From positions 1 to 20,509 of the forward strand of contig CAZOYN010000013.1 in assembly GCA_964584135.1 (NCBI GenBank): a stretch of 20,509 nucleotides of DNA, written 5' to 3'. The notes beneath the pieces were generated by a model. The model was not told the origin of the DNA and did not search any database. It saw only the letters and a list, made by a program, of their open reading frames with translations. Below are positions 1 to 7,500 of this stretch, piece by piece (the first letter of the stretch is position 1; the number at the start of each line of letters is the position of its first letter). Origin of the DNA: CAZOYN01 sp964584135 (lineage in GTDB: Bacteria; Patescibacteriota; Saccharimonadia; Saccharimonadales; UBA4665). Both the position numbers and the translations under genes were made by a program.

Positions 1-34
1 AGACCAGTTCCTTCAACCGCTCGGACACCCTTCC
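1..34 (-). tRNA. tRNA-Ser, 5' part only, truncated by the window edge
   Basis: On the minus strand a tRNA begins at 34 with acceptor bases GGAAGGG, then TG. A D-arm of the serine type follows (stem TCC/GGA around GAGCGGTTGAA), then base A26, a CTGGT anticodon 5' stem and the first loop bases CT. The D-arm and the order of parts match bacterial tRNA-Ser, a class II tRNA. The anticodon, variable arm and 3' half lie outside the window, so the isoacceptor cannot be read. A strong extended -10 promoter lies directly upstream. Confidence 0.82.
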
Positions 35-46
35 AGAACAGGGGTG

Positions 47-57
47 ATTATAGCATG
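47..57 (-). promoter_or_regulatory. Extended -10 promoter of tRNA-Ser
   Basis: Read on the minus strand this is TGCTATAAT, a perfect consensus -10 hexamer (52-47) preceded by the TGn extension. It sits 12 nt upstream of the mature tRNA 5' end, so the primary transcript would have a 5' leader of about 6 nt. No convincing -35 hexamer is seen at 16-18 nt, which is common for extended -10 promoters. Confidence 0.72.
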
Positions 58-98
58 AAACCGCCTGGCTCTCCTACTTCGCGAAATCGTACTTTTAG

Positions 99-175
99 CT
101 TTTTCACATTTTTTTGTTACTGGCTTGTTTTCTAAGGTGTTAATTATGCTCCGGTAACAAAATTTTGTGAAAAAA
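99..175. repeat. Long imperfect inverted repeat between tRNA-Ser and comF
   Basis: The arm at 99-120 and the arm at 154-175 are reverse complements at 18 of 22 positions. The mismatches are at the outer end and in a three-base AT stretch. The innermost part, GTTAC/GTAAC, is perfect. The loop is 33 nt. The arms are very A/T-rich and the structure lies downstream of the comF stop. It could act as a weak bidirectional terminator or protein-binding cruciform. It has no classic GC-rich stem, so terminator function is uncertain. Confidence 0.45.
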
Positions 176-218
176 TAAAAACGCCTGAAAGAACTACTAG
201 CAATGGAGGCCGGCTGGC

Positions 219-875
219 CTAAGCTTGGGCAAATGTCAGGGCTTTGATGCTGGTGGCGCCAGCTTGCTTGAGCACTTTAGCAGCCGCCTCAAGTGTGGCG
301 CCAGTGGTGGTCACGTCATCAATGAGGATGATTTGCTTATCGACGACGATTGGCTGGCGAGTACGAAAAGCACCGGCCAGCTGTTCCAGACGCTGGGCGC
401 GGTTGGCACCTAACTGGTGGGCTTGGCCACTGCGCACTAAAGGTTGCGCGTAAGGAAGTTTCGCCTGGCTAGCTATTGCGCGGGCCAATAAGACCGCCTG
501 GTCGTAGCCTCGCTGCCGGACGCGCGAGGTGGCTGTGGGTACGGGCACAAGTATGACCCCGGCGACCGGCTCCAAGAAGGGCAGCATCAACCCAGCCATA
601 CTGGTGCCGACATCTTGGGCGCCGGCCGATTTGAGCTTCCAGACCAAGTCTTTCGCCAAGCCCTTATAGGGCGTCACTGCCTGCACTTGGCACAAGCTAG
701 TTAAGCCCTGGCATAAAGCACAGGTGAGCCCCGCTTGAGATGGCTGCTGGCAGCGGTAACACCGCTCAACAGCCGGCTCTAAGTTAGCGGAGCAGGCGGG
801 ACAAAGCAGCGTGCCTTCGCAGCCGCAGCCGAGGCATTCATAGGGGGCAAGGGTGGCCAAGAGGCGGTCGAGCAT
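219..875 (-). CDS. comF: ComF family phosphoribosyltransferase-like protein
   Basis: The 218-aa product has the ComF architecture. An N-terminal zinc-ribbon region carries cysteine pairs (CLGCGC, CPAC, CYRC, CALC). A type I phosphoribosyltransferase domain follows, with the PRPP-binding motif ILIDDVTTTGAT near residues 183-194 and an upstream VPVPT segment. ComF proteins are linked to natural transformation, handling incoming single-stranded DNA together with ComFA and PriA. Some members have only a general role. The ATG at 875 is preceded by GGAG at suitable spacing, and the length is normal for the family. The gene diverges from the Hsp20 gene. No comFA lies beside it. Family assignment is confident; a competence role is inferred from family knowledge. 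Confidence 0.9.
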   Translation of the reverse strand: MLDRLLATLAPYECLGCGCEGTLLCPACSANLEPAVERCYRCQQPSQAGLTCALCQGLTSLCQVQAVTPYKGLAKDLVWKLKSAGAQDVGTSMAGLMLPFLEPVAGVILVPVPTATSRVRQRGYDQAVLLARAIASQAKLPYAQPLVRSGQAHQLGANRAQRLEQLAGAFRTRQPIVVDKQIILIDDVTTTGATLEAAAKVLKQAGATSIKALTFAQA

Positions 876-933
876 AGTACATCTCCATCCCCCTCTGTTG
901 TTATTAATGTGTTGTAAATAAGTGCTCCAGAAG

Positions 934-963
934 TTGCGTACACTTTGCTACCTAAGCTATACT
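934..963 (+). promoter_or_regulatory. Promoter of the Hsp20 gene
   Basis: TTGCGT (934-939) and TATACT (958-963) are separated by 18 nt. The -10 matches five of six consensus bases; the -35 keeps TTG. Expected transcription start is near 970, giving a 5'UTR of about 60 nt that contains a short palindrome. No CIRCE element (the HrcA operator) is present, so heat control by HrcA is not supported. Confidence 0.55.
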
Positions 964-984
964 GCTACTAAGACAAAAATGCAA
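956..984 (-). promoter_or_regulatory. Candidate divergent promoter for comF
   Basis: On the minus strand TTGCAT (984-979) and TATAGC (961-956) are spaced 17 nt apart. This overlaps almost exactly with the Hsp20 promoter on the other strand, so the two would compete for RNA polymerase. It would give a comF leader of about 75 nt. The -35 element overlaps the palindrome at 980-996. Confidence 0.4.
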
Positions 985-996
985 GAAGATCTTGCA
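980..996. promoter_or_regulatory. 17-bp palindrome, possible operator or 5'UTR hairpin
   Basis: TGCAAGA and TCTTGCA form perfect 7-bp arms around AGA. The site lies at about +10 to +26 of the predicted Hsp20 transcript and covers the -35 of the opposing comF promoter. This suits a repressor site or a small RNA hairpin. No known operator family is matched. Confidence 0.45.
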
Positions 997-1029
997 CTTC
1001 TCAACTAACCAACAACTGGAGGATACCAC

Positions 1030-1509
1030 ATGGCGCGAAGAAGCCGCGACGACGATTTATTGCTCGAAGAAGACGAATTAACTGCCGCCTTTTTAGGTGA
1101 CGATGATATGTCGGTACCGGCCGATATGGCCCAGCCAGCCGCTCCCGTAGCCACCGAGGACGAGTGGGACGAGGACGAAAGTGTTCCTGGCCAGTTAGCC
1201 GTCGACGTCTATGAAACCCGCGAGAAGCTCGTCGTTAAGGCCCGCACTGCTGGCGTTAACAAGAACGACCTCGACGTCAGCATCGCCGACAACCAGTTAA
1301 CTATCCGCGGCACCCTCAGCTCCGGCAGCGAAGACGGGGTAGAGAACTACTTCCTGCAAGAGTGTTACTGGGGTGAGTTCTCCCGTACCATCGCCCTGCC
1401 CGTGCCAGTCAAAGAAGAAGAGATCGAAGCCGTCTTAAAGGACGGCGTGCTGACCATCAGTTTTGGCAAGGTCCAGCAGGACACCGTCAAGAAGATCCAG
1501 GTCTTATAG
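1030..1509 (+). CDS. Small heat-shock protein, Hsp20/alpha-crystallin family
   Basis: The 159-aa product has a highly acidic N-terminal arm rich in Asp, Glu, Ala and Pro (about residues 1-55), then an alpha-crystallin domain to the C-terminus. The domain shows the expected features: the start PGQLAVDVYET, a PVPV segment, the conserved DGVLTI motif near residue 147, and a terminal I-x-V (IQV) motif used for oligomer contacts. Small heat-shock proteins are ATP-independent holdases for unfolding proteins in the cytoplasm. The ATG has GGAGG eight nt upstream. The gene is monocistronic, with its own promoter and a strong terminator. Codon choice is GC-rich. The acidic N-arm is not the usual aromatic-rich one and may affect oligomer size or client choice. 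Confidence 0.93.
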   Translation: MARRSRDDDLLLEEDELTAAFLGDDDMSVPADMAQPAAPVATEDEWDEDESVPGQLAVDVYETREKLVVKARTAGVNKNDLDVSIADNQLTIRGTLSSGSEDGVENYFLQECYWGEFSRTIALPVPVKEEEIEAVLKDGVLTISFGKVQQDTVKKIQVL

Positions 1510-1530
1510 GACACACCGTTCCGGGCAAAC

Positions 1531-1559
1531 AAAAATCCCCTCTTCTGAGGGGATTTTTT
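1531..1559 (+). terminator. Strong bidirectional intrinsic terminator
   Basis: A 12-bp stem, AAAAATCCCCTC with GAGGGGATTTTT, closes on a TTCT loop and is followed by a T-run. The A-run on the 5' side gives an equivalent U-run on the opposite strand. It therefore serves both the Hsp20 gene and the convergent pilin operon whose last stop is at 1578. Confidence 0.92.
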
Positions 1560-1577
1560 ATAGCTCAAGGTGAACGT

Positions 1578-2027
1578 TTAAACGCCGGAGCCAGTGAAGC
1601 CACTATTGCCAGCCGCGTTGAGCACAAAGTGCACAATGAACTGTGCCAGGGCCACAATAATTAAGCCGACGATAGCATAAATTAAGGTGTTCTTGGCGTT
1701 ACCGACGCTGGCGCTTTCACCGCCCGAGGTGATGTAGCGGAAGCCGCCGTAAATAATCATGATCACGGCCACAATACCCACGATAATTGAGAAGATGTTC
1801 ACGATGTTAGCAGCAAGCCCCCTTAAGTCATTGGTGCCTGAGCCGGCCGTACCACAATTGGTTGACGAGCTAGAGGCATTACTGCCACTTGCTTGGTTTG
1901 AGCCGTTACACACATTGGAAATAATGTCAGCCGAAGCAGTTGCAACAAAGGCTGGCACCAGGGCTGGAACCAGTAAGGTTGAGCTGGCGAGTGCGATGAC
2001 AATAAGATTTTTAAATTTTCGGATCAT
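1578..2027 (-). CDS. TrbC/VirB2-like pilin-type protein, paralogue 1 (likely abundant)
   Basis: The 149-aa product has a signal peptide (about 1-33, ending ATASA), then a Ser/Asn/Gly-rich segment with two cysteines (C40, C58). Two hydrophobic helices follow (about 75-95 and 113-136), joined by a short polar loop with SGGES and AKNTL. This is the layout of TrbC/VirB2 pilins of type IV secretion systems: a mature subunit with two helices and a cytoplasmic loop. AAAGGA lies just upstream of the ATG. Unlike its five upstream paralogues it has its own promoter (-35 TTGATT, -10 TATAAG) in a 53-bp gap, and it is last before a strong terminator. That suggests independent, perhaps higher, expression and so a candidate major subunit. 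Family by pattern is good; the pilus role is inference. Confidence 0.82.
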   Translation of the reverse strand: MIRKFKNLIVIALASSTLLVPALVPAFVATASADIISNVCNGSNQASGSNASSSSTNCGTAGSGTNDLRGLAANIVNIFSIIVGIVAVIMIIYGGFRYITSGGESASVGNAKNTLIYAIVGLIIVALAQFIVHFVLNAAGNSGFTGSGV

Positions 2028-2054
2028 ATGTTCCTTTCATTAGACTTACGTTTA

Positions 2055-2084
2055 CTTATACTACATGCCGACTACTGAAATCAA
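2055..2084 (-). promoter_or_regulatory. Internal promoter for pilin paralogue 1
   Basis: On the minus strand TTGATT (2084-2079) and TATAAG (2060-2055) are spaced 18 nt apart. The -35 overlaps the stop codon of the preceding pilin gene. Expected start is near 2048, giving a leader of about 20 nt with an AAAGGA SD. Confidence 0.6.
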
Positions 2085-2509
2085 CTCCCTGATGTGACGG
2101 ACCGGGCTGCGGCATTCAGCACAAAGTGCACCAAGAACTGGGCTAAAACGGCAATGGCTATACCGACCAGGGCATAGACCAGCGTCGTTTTGGCAGAGCT
2201 TATATTATTGGAATCGCCGCTGGAAGTTATGTACTTAAAGCCGGCAACAATAATCATGATTACGGCTGCCACGCCAACGACAATACTTAGGATTTCAACA
2301 ACGGCTTTAATAATCTTATTAATCCCCGAGCCGCCGGTACTGCAATCTTGCGAGCTATTCACCTGGGTCAGGCCGGAGCAGGCATCACCTTGCAGGCTGG
2401 CGACAGATGAAGCCGGAAGCGATACGGCGCTAACTGTAGACAGCCCCAGTACCCCAAGGCCACTTAGACTAATGGTCAGTGCTAAACATAAGGCTTTCAG
2501 TTTTTGCAT
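2081..2509 (-). CDS. TrbC/VirB2-like pilin-type protein, paralogue 2
   Basis: The 142-aa product has a signal peptide (about 1-28, ending STVSA), cysteines C44 and C56 in the polar N-terminal segment, and two transmembrane helices joined by a loop with SSGDS and AKTTL. The second helix ends FLVHFVLNAA, almost the same as paralogue 1, so these two are the closest pair. AAGGA lies shortly before the ATG. It starts 11 nt after paralogue 3 ends, in the same operon. A membrane pilin-type subunit is likely; the specific role is unknown. Confidence 0.8.
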   Translation of the reverse strand: MQKLKALCLALTISLSGLGVLGLSTVSAVSLPASSVASLQGDACSGLTQVNSSQDCSTGGSGINKIIKAVVEILSIVVGVAAVIMIIVAGFKYITSSGDSNNISSAKTTLVYALVGIAIAVLAQFLVHFVLNAAARSVTSGS

Positions 2510-2520
2510 ATACTTCCTTT

Positions 2521-2916
2521 TTACAACTTATCGAGTACAAATACCACTATACTTTGGGCCAGTACCACTACGGCTATGCCTACCAGTGAATAGAGCAGGC
2601 TACTGCGGGCAGTAGCAATAGCGTTGCTGTCGCCGGAAGAGATTATCATCCGTAAGGCACTGACAATCACACCAATCACGGCGGCTACGCCTATAACGAA
2701 TGACAGCACGTTAATGGCATCTTTTATGATGCGGACCACGGGGTTATTGGTACCAGTATTGCCGCCCTGGCCGTTGACGTCGTGGCAAACACTGGTACTG
2801 CTGCCGCTCGTGCCACAAGTGTTATGGAAAATATCAACTGCAGCGGCTCCGCCGGTGGCCACTGCCGGCACAAAAAGCGTACATAAAAGGGTAGTAAAGG
2901 CTAAGAATCGTTTCAT
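2521..2916 (-). CDS. TrbC/VirB2-like pilin-type protein, paralogue 3
   Basis: The 131-aa product has a signal peptide (about 1-26), cysteines C34 and C44, and two hydrophobic helices around a loop with SSGDS and ATARSSL. Its ATG overlaps the previous gene's TGA (ATGA), and no SD is visible, so translation is probably coupled. In the first helix the common GG-aromatic turn is replaced by SALRM, so it departs from the others at a conserved spot. It ends in a short LDKL tail directly after helix 2. Confidence 0.77.
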   Translation of the reverse strand: MKRFLAFTTLLCTLFVPAVATGGAAAVDIFHNTCGTSGSSTSVCHDVNGQGGNTGTNNPVVRIIKDAINVLSFVIGVAAVIGVIVSALRMIISSGDSNAIATARSSLLYSLVGIAVVVLAQSIVVFVLDKL

Positions 2917-3230
2917 ACGTTACTTAACACTAACGATACTATTACTTCGGCGCTTATAGCAATTAATAGGCCGACTACCGCATAGATAATCGTGTTGCGG
3001 GCCTTGGCAATATCCTGCGGGTTGCCTTGGGCGATAACAAAACGCAGGCCGGCGATCACAATCACTAAGACAGCCACGGCGGCAATGATGCCAAAGACTA
3101 TTTGCAAGATTTGTTGGAGCTGTGAGCTCGAGGCGCTCACCACCGGCAAGCCGGTCGCACAACTAGCCCCGCCGCCACAATCAGCTTGGCCAAGGCCAAA
3201 GAGCCGGGTAATGAATAAGGTGCTAAGCAT
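2913..3230 (-). CDS. TrbC/VirB2-like pilin-type protein, paralogue 4 (short, weak signal)
   Basis: The 105-aa product is the shortest of the set. It keeps two N-terminal cysteines (C18, C24), two helices and a loop with AQGNPQDIAKARNTI, the same loop pattern as the paralogues. It lacks a classic signal peptide: only a short hydrophobic start (MLSTLFITRLFGLG) precedes the cysteines. Its ATG overlaps the upstream stop by one base (TAATG), so translation is coupled. It may rely on helix 1 for insertion, or its N-terminus may act as a minimal signal. Confidence 0.76.
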   Translation of the reverse strand: MLSTLFITRLFGLGQADCGGGASCATGLPVVSASSSQLQQILQIVFGIIAAVAVLVIVIAGLRFVIAQGNPQDIAKARNTIIYAVVGLLIAISAEVIVSLVLSNV

Positions 3231-3592
3231 TAGTGGATACTCCCGGCAATGAATGACACGATCGCCGCCGAAGCCACGGCGATCATCAAGCCAATGAGGG
3301 CATCAGTAATTGTCGCCCGGGCCCGGCTGGTTTTATCGGGTTCACCCTGGCTCATAATGTACGAAACGCCGCCGTAAATTATAAAAATTACGGCTACAAT
3401 GGCGGCAACCCGCAGCAGTATCTCGATCACGGCCGCCACAATCAGCCAGACGTCGCTCAAACCAGTGATTTGAGGGCTACAAAGACCGTTTACTTCGGTT
3501 GATTGAAGATAGTGGTACCAGGTTGGGAAGCCGAGAAAATTGCCCCCCTTGCTGCAGTCAACCGCGAAATAAGCTATCGACGGGCCAATCAT
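3230..3592 (-). CDS. TrbC/VirB2-like pilin-type protein, paralogue 5 (no clear signal peptide)
   Basis: The 120-aa product has cysteines C13 and C38 and an aromatic-rich stretch between them (FPTWYHYLQ) not seen in the other paralogues. Two helices follow, joined by the pattern YGGVSYIMSQGEPDKTSRARATI. No cleavable signal peptide is evident. The ATG overlaps the preceding TGA in ATGA, fixing the start by coupling. It is clearly in the family by its helix-loop-helix motif. The distinctive N-terminus suggests a different place in the assembly, such as a tip or base subunit, but this is conjecture. Confidence 0.75.
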   Translation of the reverse strand: MIGPSIAYFAVDCSKGGNFLGFPTWYHYLQSTEVNGLCSPQITGLSDVWLIVAAVIEILLRVAAIVAVIFIIYGGVSYIMSQGEPDKTSRARATITDALIGLMIAVASAAIVSFIAGSIH

Positions 3593-3990
3593 TTCAAGAA
3601 CCCTGCTGGAATGAGGTAGTTAAGGATGGGGTAAGCGAAAATAAATATGACCAGGGCGATAATTGTGCTGCGGATCCGTTCGATGGCTTTGGCTGAAGCC
3701 TGGGGATCACCCCTGGAGCCTGAGTACTGGATGCCGCCAACAACAATCGAGCCTATAATTACCAAGCCTACGCCATCAGACAAAAAGCGAATAATAGCGA
3801 AGGTCGCATCCGCGATTGGGTTGCCTGCGCCCTTGCAACCTATGTTGATACTAATATTAACGGCATGGTTTCCGTTGCTGTTACTCCCACAGGACTGTAG
3901 GGCGAATACAGTAGCTGGGGCTGCGGCACATAACAACCATGCCAGGAGGAGTCCGGAAGCAAACTTCTTGATTATTTTTGTATGGCTCAT
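3589..3990 (-). CDS. TrbC/VirB2-like pilin-type protein, paralogue 6 (first in operon)
   Basis: The 133-aa product has a signal peptide (about 1-30), cysteines C34 and C52 (C21 is within the signal), and two helices joined by GGIQYSGSRGDPQASAKA. The loop is longer than in the others and carries extra charges (IERIRSTI). Helix 2 ends in a Pro-containing segment, YPILNYLIPAG, unlike the others. It is the promoter-proximal gene. A -10-like TATAGT ends 8 nt before its ATG with no SD, so the mRNA may be leaderless. It is the most divergent member of the array. Confidence 0.78.
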   Translation of the reverse strand: MSHTKIIKKFASGLLLAWLLCAAAPATVFALQSCGSNSNGNHAVNISINIGCKGAGNPIADATFAIIRFLSDGVGLVIIGSIVVGGIQYSGSRGDPQASAKAIERIRSTIIALVIFIFAYPILNYLIPAGFLK

Positions 3991-3998
3991 TTTTGATT

Positions 3999-4027
3999 AC
4001 TATACCCCTATTTTGCCTCTGGTGCAA
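3999..4027 (-). promoter_or_regulatory. Promoter of the six-gene pilin operon, leaderless geometry
   Basis: On the minus strand TTGCAC (4027-4022) and TATAGT (4004-3999) are spaced 17 nt apart. The -10 ends only 8 nt before the ATG at 3990, so transcription should start within about 2 nt of the start codon. Confidence 0.52.
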
Positions 4028-4042
4028 TTCACAGAAGTAGGT

Positions 4043-4048
4043 AATAAT
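4043..4048 (+). promoter_or_regulatory. -10 element of the NTF2-like gene, leaderless geometry
   Basis: AATAAT (five of six -10 bases, within TAATAAT) is followed by exactly 6 nt and then the ATG at 4055. No good -35 or SD is seen. It is divergent from the pilin operon promoter in the same 64-bp gap. Confidence 0.42.
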
Positions 4049-4054
4049 AGGCGT

Positions 4055-4462
4055 ATGCGCAAAAGGCTCATGGTTGTTTTTGTTACTTTTCTGTTGCTGC
4101 TTACTATCTTGATTATAACAAGGTTCACCCAAGCTTCGACACAAAAGGCCAACATTAAAAAATCGAGTAACACGTTTATTGGCTATGTGCTGGCTAATAA
4201 TGCTGGTAGTTCCTACGCAATGTTCAGCAGCAAAGCACAAGCTGATACCAGCAAAACAGCCTGGCAAGACCAAGTTGCCCGTCTGAGCTTGTTTTTCGCC
4301 GCCCGACAACCGAGCCTTGAATCGGTAAACAGTAGCGGCAAGTATAATGCTGCAACGTATACCATCGGCGGCAATGACGGAACATATATAGTCAAGGTGG
4401 TGCTGCAAAAAGATAACGGCACCTGGAAAGTCCAGTCTTTTACCAGCGAGCTCAAACAATGA
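4055..4462 (+). CDS. Single-pass membrane protein with NTF2-like domain (VirB8-like candidate)
   Basis: The 135-aa product starts MRKRLM, followed by one hydrophobic helix (about 6-22) and an extracytoplasmic domain of about 105 residues. The domain has alternating helices and strands ending in YIVKVVLQKDNGTWKVQSF, a pattern typical of NTF2-like/DUF4878-type folds. VirB8 and its Gram-positive relatives are also a single N-terminal helix plus an NTF2-like domain, so next to VirB6-, VirB3- and VirB4-like genes this is a reasonable VirB8 candidate. The reading frame is open upstream to 3647, but that part is antisense to the first pilin gene. The ATG at 4055 is chosen because it begins a proper signal/anchor and follows a -10 hexamer. 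Fold and role are inferred. Confidence 0.62.
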   Translation: MRKRLMVVFVTFLLLLTILIITRFTQASTQKANIKKSSNTFIGYVLANNAGSSYAMFSSKAQADTSKTAWQDQVARLSLFFAARQPSLESVNSSGKYNAATYTIGGNDGTYIVKVVLQKDNGTWKVQSFTSELKQ

Positions 4463-4502
4463 TCTACCTCACGTATTCAAAATTAACCCATAACTTGAGA
4501 TA

Positions 4503-7500
4503 ATGGTCACTAGTAAGGCAAAAATTGTGAAAATAAAAGCTAACTCAAAAAGACTTGGCGTCATATTTTTGATGCTTGTGCTGGTAGTGCCCTCCCTGTT
4601 TTCAGCGTTTAAGCCAACCCCCGTTGCTGCCGTTGCTGCTAGCGGCCTGCCAACTGTTTATGGCAACAGTAGCCTTTTATGTGCCCCGGAGATTTCTGGC
4701 CCTGAGCCAGGTGATGGTGCCTTCGGAACTGTTATGGACGCCAGCAACACGCTGAACGCTCAGAGCCAGATGTACAACCTTTCACAGGGTATAGCCGGTG
4801 AGCCGTCAGCCGAAACAGCAGTATTCAAGGCTATGTTCAACAAGCAGAACGTTATGGTTATTGATTTTGTGGGCGCAAATGGCGCAACAAATAGCAACAA
4901 TCTCTGTGGTGGCTCGATGGCGCTATTCAGAGAGGTCGGGGCAAGTGATCAAAATACTTTTTACGGTGTCTGGGGTTGTGCCAATGCATCCCTGGATCAA
5001 AGTGGCGGCAATACCCTTTGCCCACAAGGGCATGGCCCCCAATATAAGCTTGTAAGTGGGGCTGTCGATCCTATCAAAAAAACCCTATCATTTGGCTTGC
5101 CAAACGGGGTCAAAGGCACCGTGGCATTTACTGGCGATACAAGCGTTCTGGCCAATAGCCAGTTCTTTGCTACTGGCTCCGGAGGAGGCTCTGGCGGCAG
5201 TGCATCGAGTGGTATGAGCCTCTCCACCTGTATTGCAACCTACCAGCAAAGTGGGATACAGCAACCTTGCCTTGATGGTAAAACTGCCTCATTTTCAGAT
5301 TGGGCACACATTAGTTTCGATGGCGAGACCTACACAGCCGGTAGGTGGGCAGGTTCTCATATTTATTACACACTTGATACCTCCAGCGATTCAGTGCTTG
5401 CCGGTATGTCACCTAAGTTTGATATCAATACTGACAGCGATAATGGCCAAACCGACTTTAACATTGATGGCGATGGCACTGACCCAGCGCAACTAACCCA
5501 ATTACGTAACGCGCTCACGAGGCAAGGCCTGCAGGGCACGCTGCAGATTACCTACGATGTAGATAGCACAAATGGCAACGTCAAAACCACTATGGCAGGG
5601 GTCGATACTGTTGCAAATTATTACCCGGACGCGAGTGACCCGGCCAAAGACATTGTGCAGCTTGTCTTCACGAATGGCGCCGGCGGCAACGAGAATCACT
5701 TCTACGGAACGTACAGCCGTGCAGGGGCTACTTCAAGCACTTTCACTCTGACTGGCAGTGGCGCTGGCTATTCCGGCTGTGGCTCTGGCAAGCAGCCCCG
5801 ATTTATCGTCACGAGCCGGCCAGGCACGACTCCGGGCGACGGCGCTGCCAATTGGTATCTACAGGCAAATGATACTGCTTGTGACGAAGTAGTTATTCCA
5901 GTGGTGATGCACTTTGAAAAAGCTGGTACAGCACCGCCAACTATCGGCACTACTAGCACAACTCCTTCAGGCAGCTCCACGCCAAATTGCGAAATCAGCG
6001 GCTCACCGCTTACCTGGATCCTCTGCCCAGTATTTAACATCATCTCTGACGGCGCCCATGCGATCTTTCAATACGTTGTCCAGCCTTTTTTAATTACTCC
6101 TCCAGTGAGCACTGACCCGCACGATCCTGGCTTTCAAATCTGGTCAAATTTCCGCGTTTACGGTGACATTTTCTTGCTTATCGCGCTGTTGGTTATTGTT
6201 TTTGGTCAGAGCATTGGCGGCGGGCTGGTTGATGCCTACACGGCGAAAAAGGTCTTACCTCGGCTACTTGCGGCAGCAATTTTAATCAACCTGTCAATCT
6301 ACATCGTGGCTTTGTTGGTGGATATCACTAACGTCATTGGTGCAGGGATCGGTAGCCTGTTAACCACACCGATCAGGCAGTGCACGACTGGAGCCGGCAA
6401 TTGCTGGGACTTCCATCTTTCAGCCGGCGACCAGCTTGGCGTATTTAGTGTTGGCTTCATCGGTTTGCTCGCAACTTTGGGAGGCCTGGTTGGTTTTTTT
6501 GGAGTTCTGTTTGCGGGTGGAATTGGCGCTATTTTAATGACGGTCTTTTTCACGGCACTACCGATGATTTTTGCTGTTTTGGCCGTGTTCATCACCCTCG
6601 TCATAAGGAAAGGCCTCATCCTGTTCCTGCTCGTTACCAGCCCCGTAGCGTTTGCGCTCTACTGCCTGCCGAACACGGAAAAATATTTTAGAAAATGGTG
6701 GGATCTCTTACTTGAGAGCCTGATGGTGTATCCCATCATCGTGGCGATATTCGCCGTAGCCGACGTGTTGAGTATTACACTCCTTAACTCAAACGGTATT
6801 ACTCCCGACTCACTCCAAAGTGGCTCAAACTTCTTTGCTGGCCATCTTGACCGTGTGATTGCGCTCGTCGTTGCCTTTTTGTTGCAATTTATCCCTCTGT
6901 TGCTCATACCTTTCGCCTTCCGCTTTGCCAGTGGTGCCCTGAAACGTGTCTACGACGTTGCCACGGGAACAGGAGCCAGAATCAACGAAGCCGTCAAGCC
7001 AAGAAAACAACAAGCAAAAGCAGATTACCAGGCTCAGGCACTGGCGCGACGAGGAGATCTGTACCACAAACTTAACGGCCGAGGCGGCGCTGTTGGCAGG
7101 TTTGCTGCCAGACGAGTTGGTGGCTATAACATTGAGGCGGCATTGTCCGCCGGGCGAGCTGAAAAAGCTAAGCAACTCAATGACCAAATTGCCACGGGTC
7201 GTGATGAAGAAATCCGTGGCCTCAGCGTGAACAAAAAGTGGGCAATGCGCCAGGCAGCTTTTGGTGCAGTTCAAACCGATGCAGATGGTAAGCGCTTTAG
7301 GACCAATGGGCAGGTGCGTGAATACCTTGATGGCAACGATAATGTTACCAAGCGAGACTTCATGAGCCTTGGTGGTGCTTGGATTAACGAGAATGATGTC
7401 GATGCCGGCCACGCACGCTGGGGTAAGGACACCTTTGCACAACAAGCGTCCCTGGCCTACGAAATGCGTAAGGCACAGTCAGAGGGTCAGCTCAAAAATC

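Noticed and set aside
915..1000. CIRCE heat-shock operator before hsp20
   Set aside because: The TTAGCACTC-N9-GAGTGCTAA pattern is absent; only a different short palindrome is present.
3647..4054. N-terminal extension of the NTF2-like gene giving a 271-aa protein
   Set aside because: This part is antisense to the first pilin gene, lacks a signal or domain, and would bury the clear hydrophobic anchor that starts at 4055.
6825..7445. 206-aa antisense reading frame inside the VirB6-like gene
   Set aside because: It is a shadow of a well-supported gene with transmembrane topology; it has no start signal or family features of its own.
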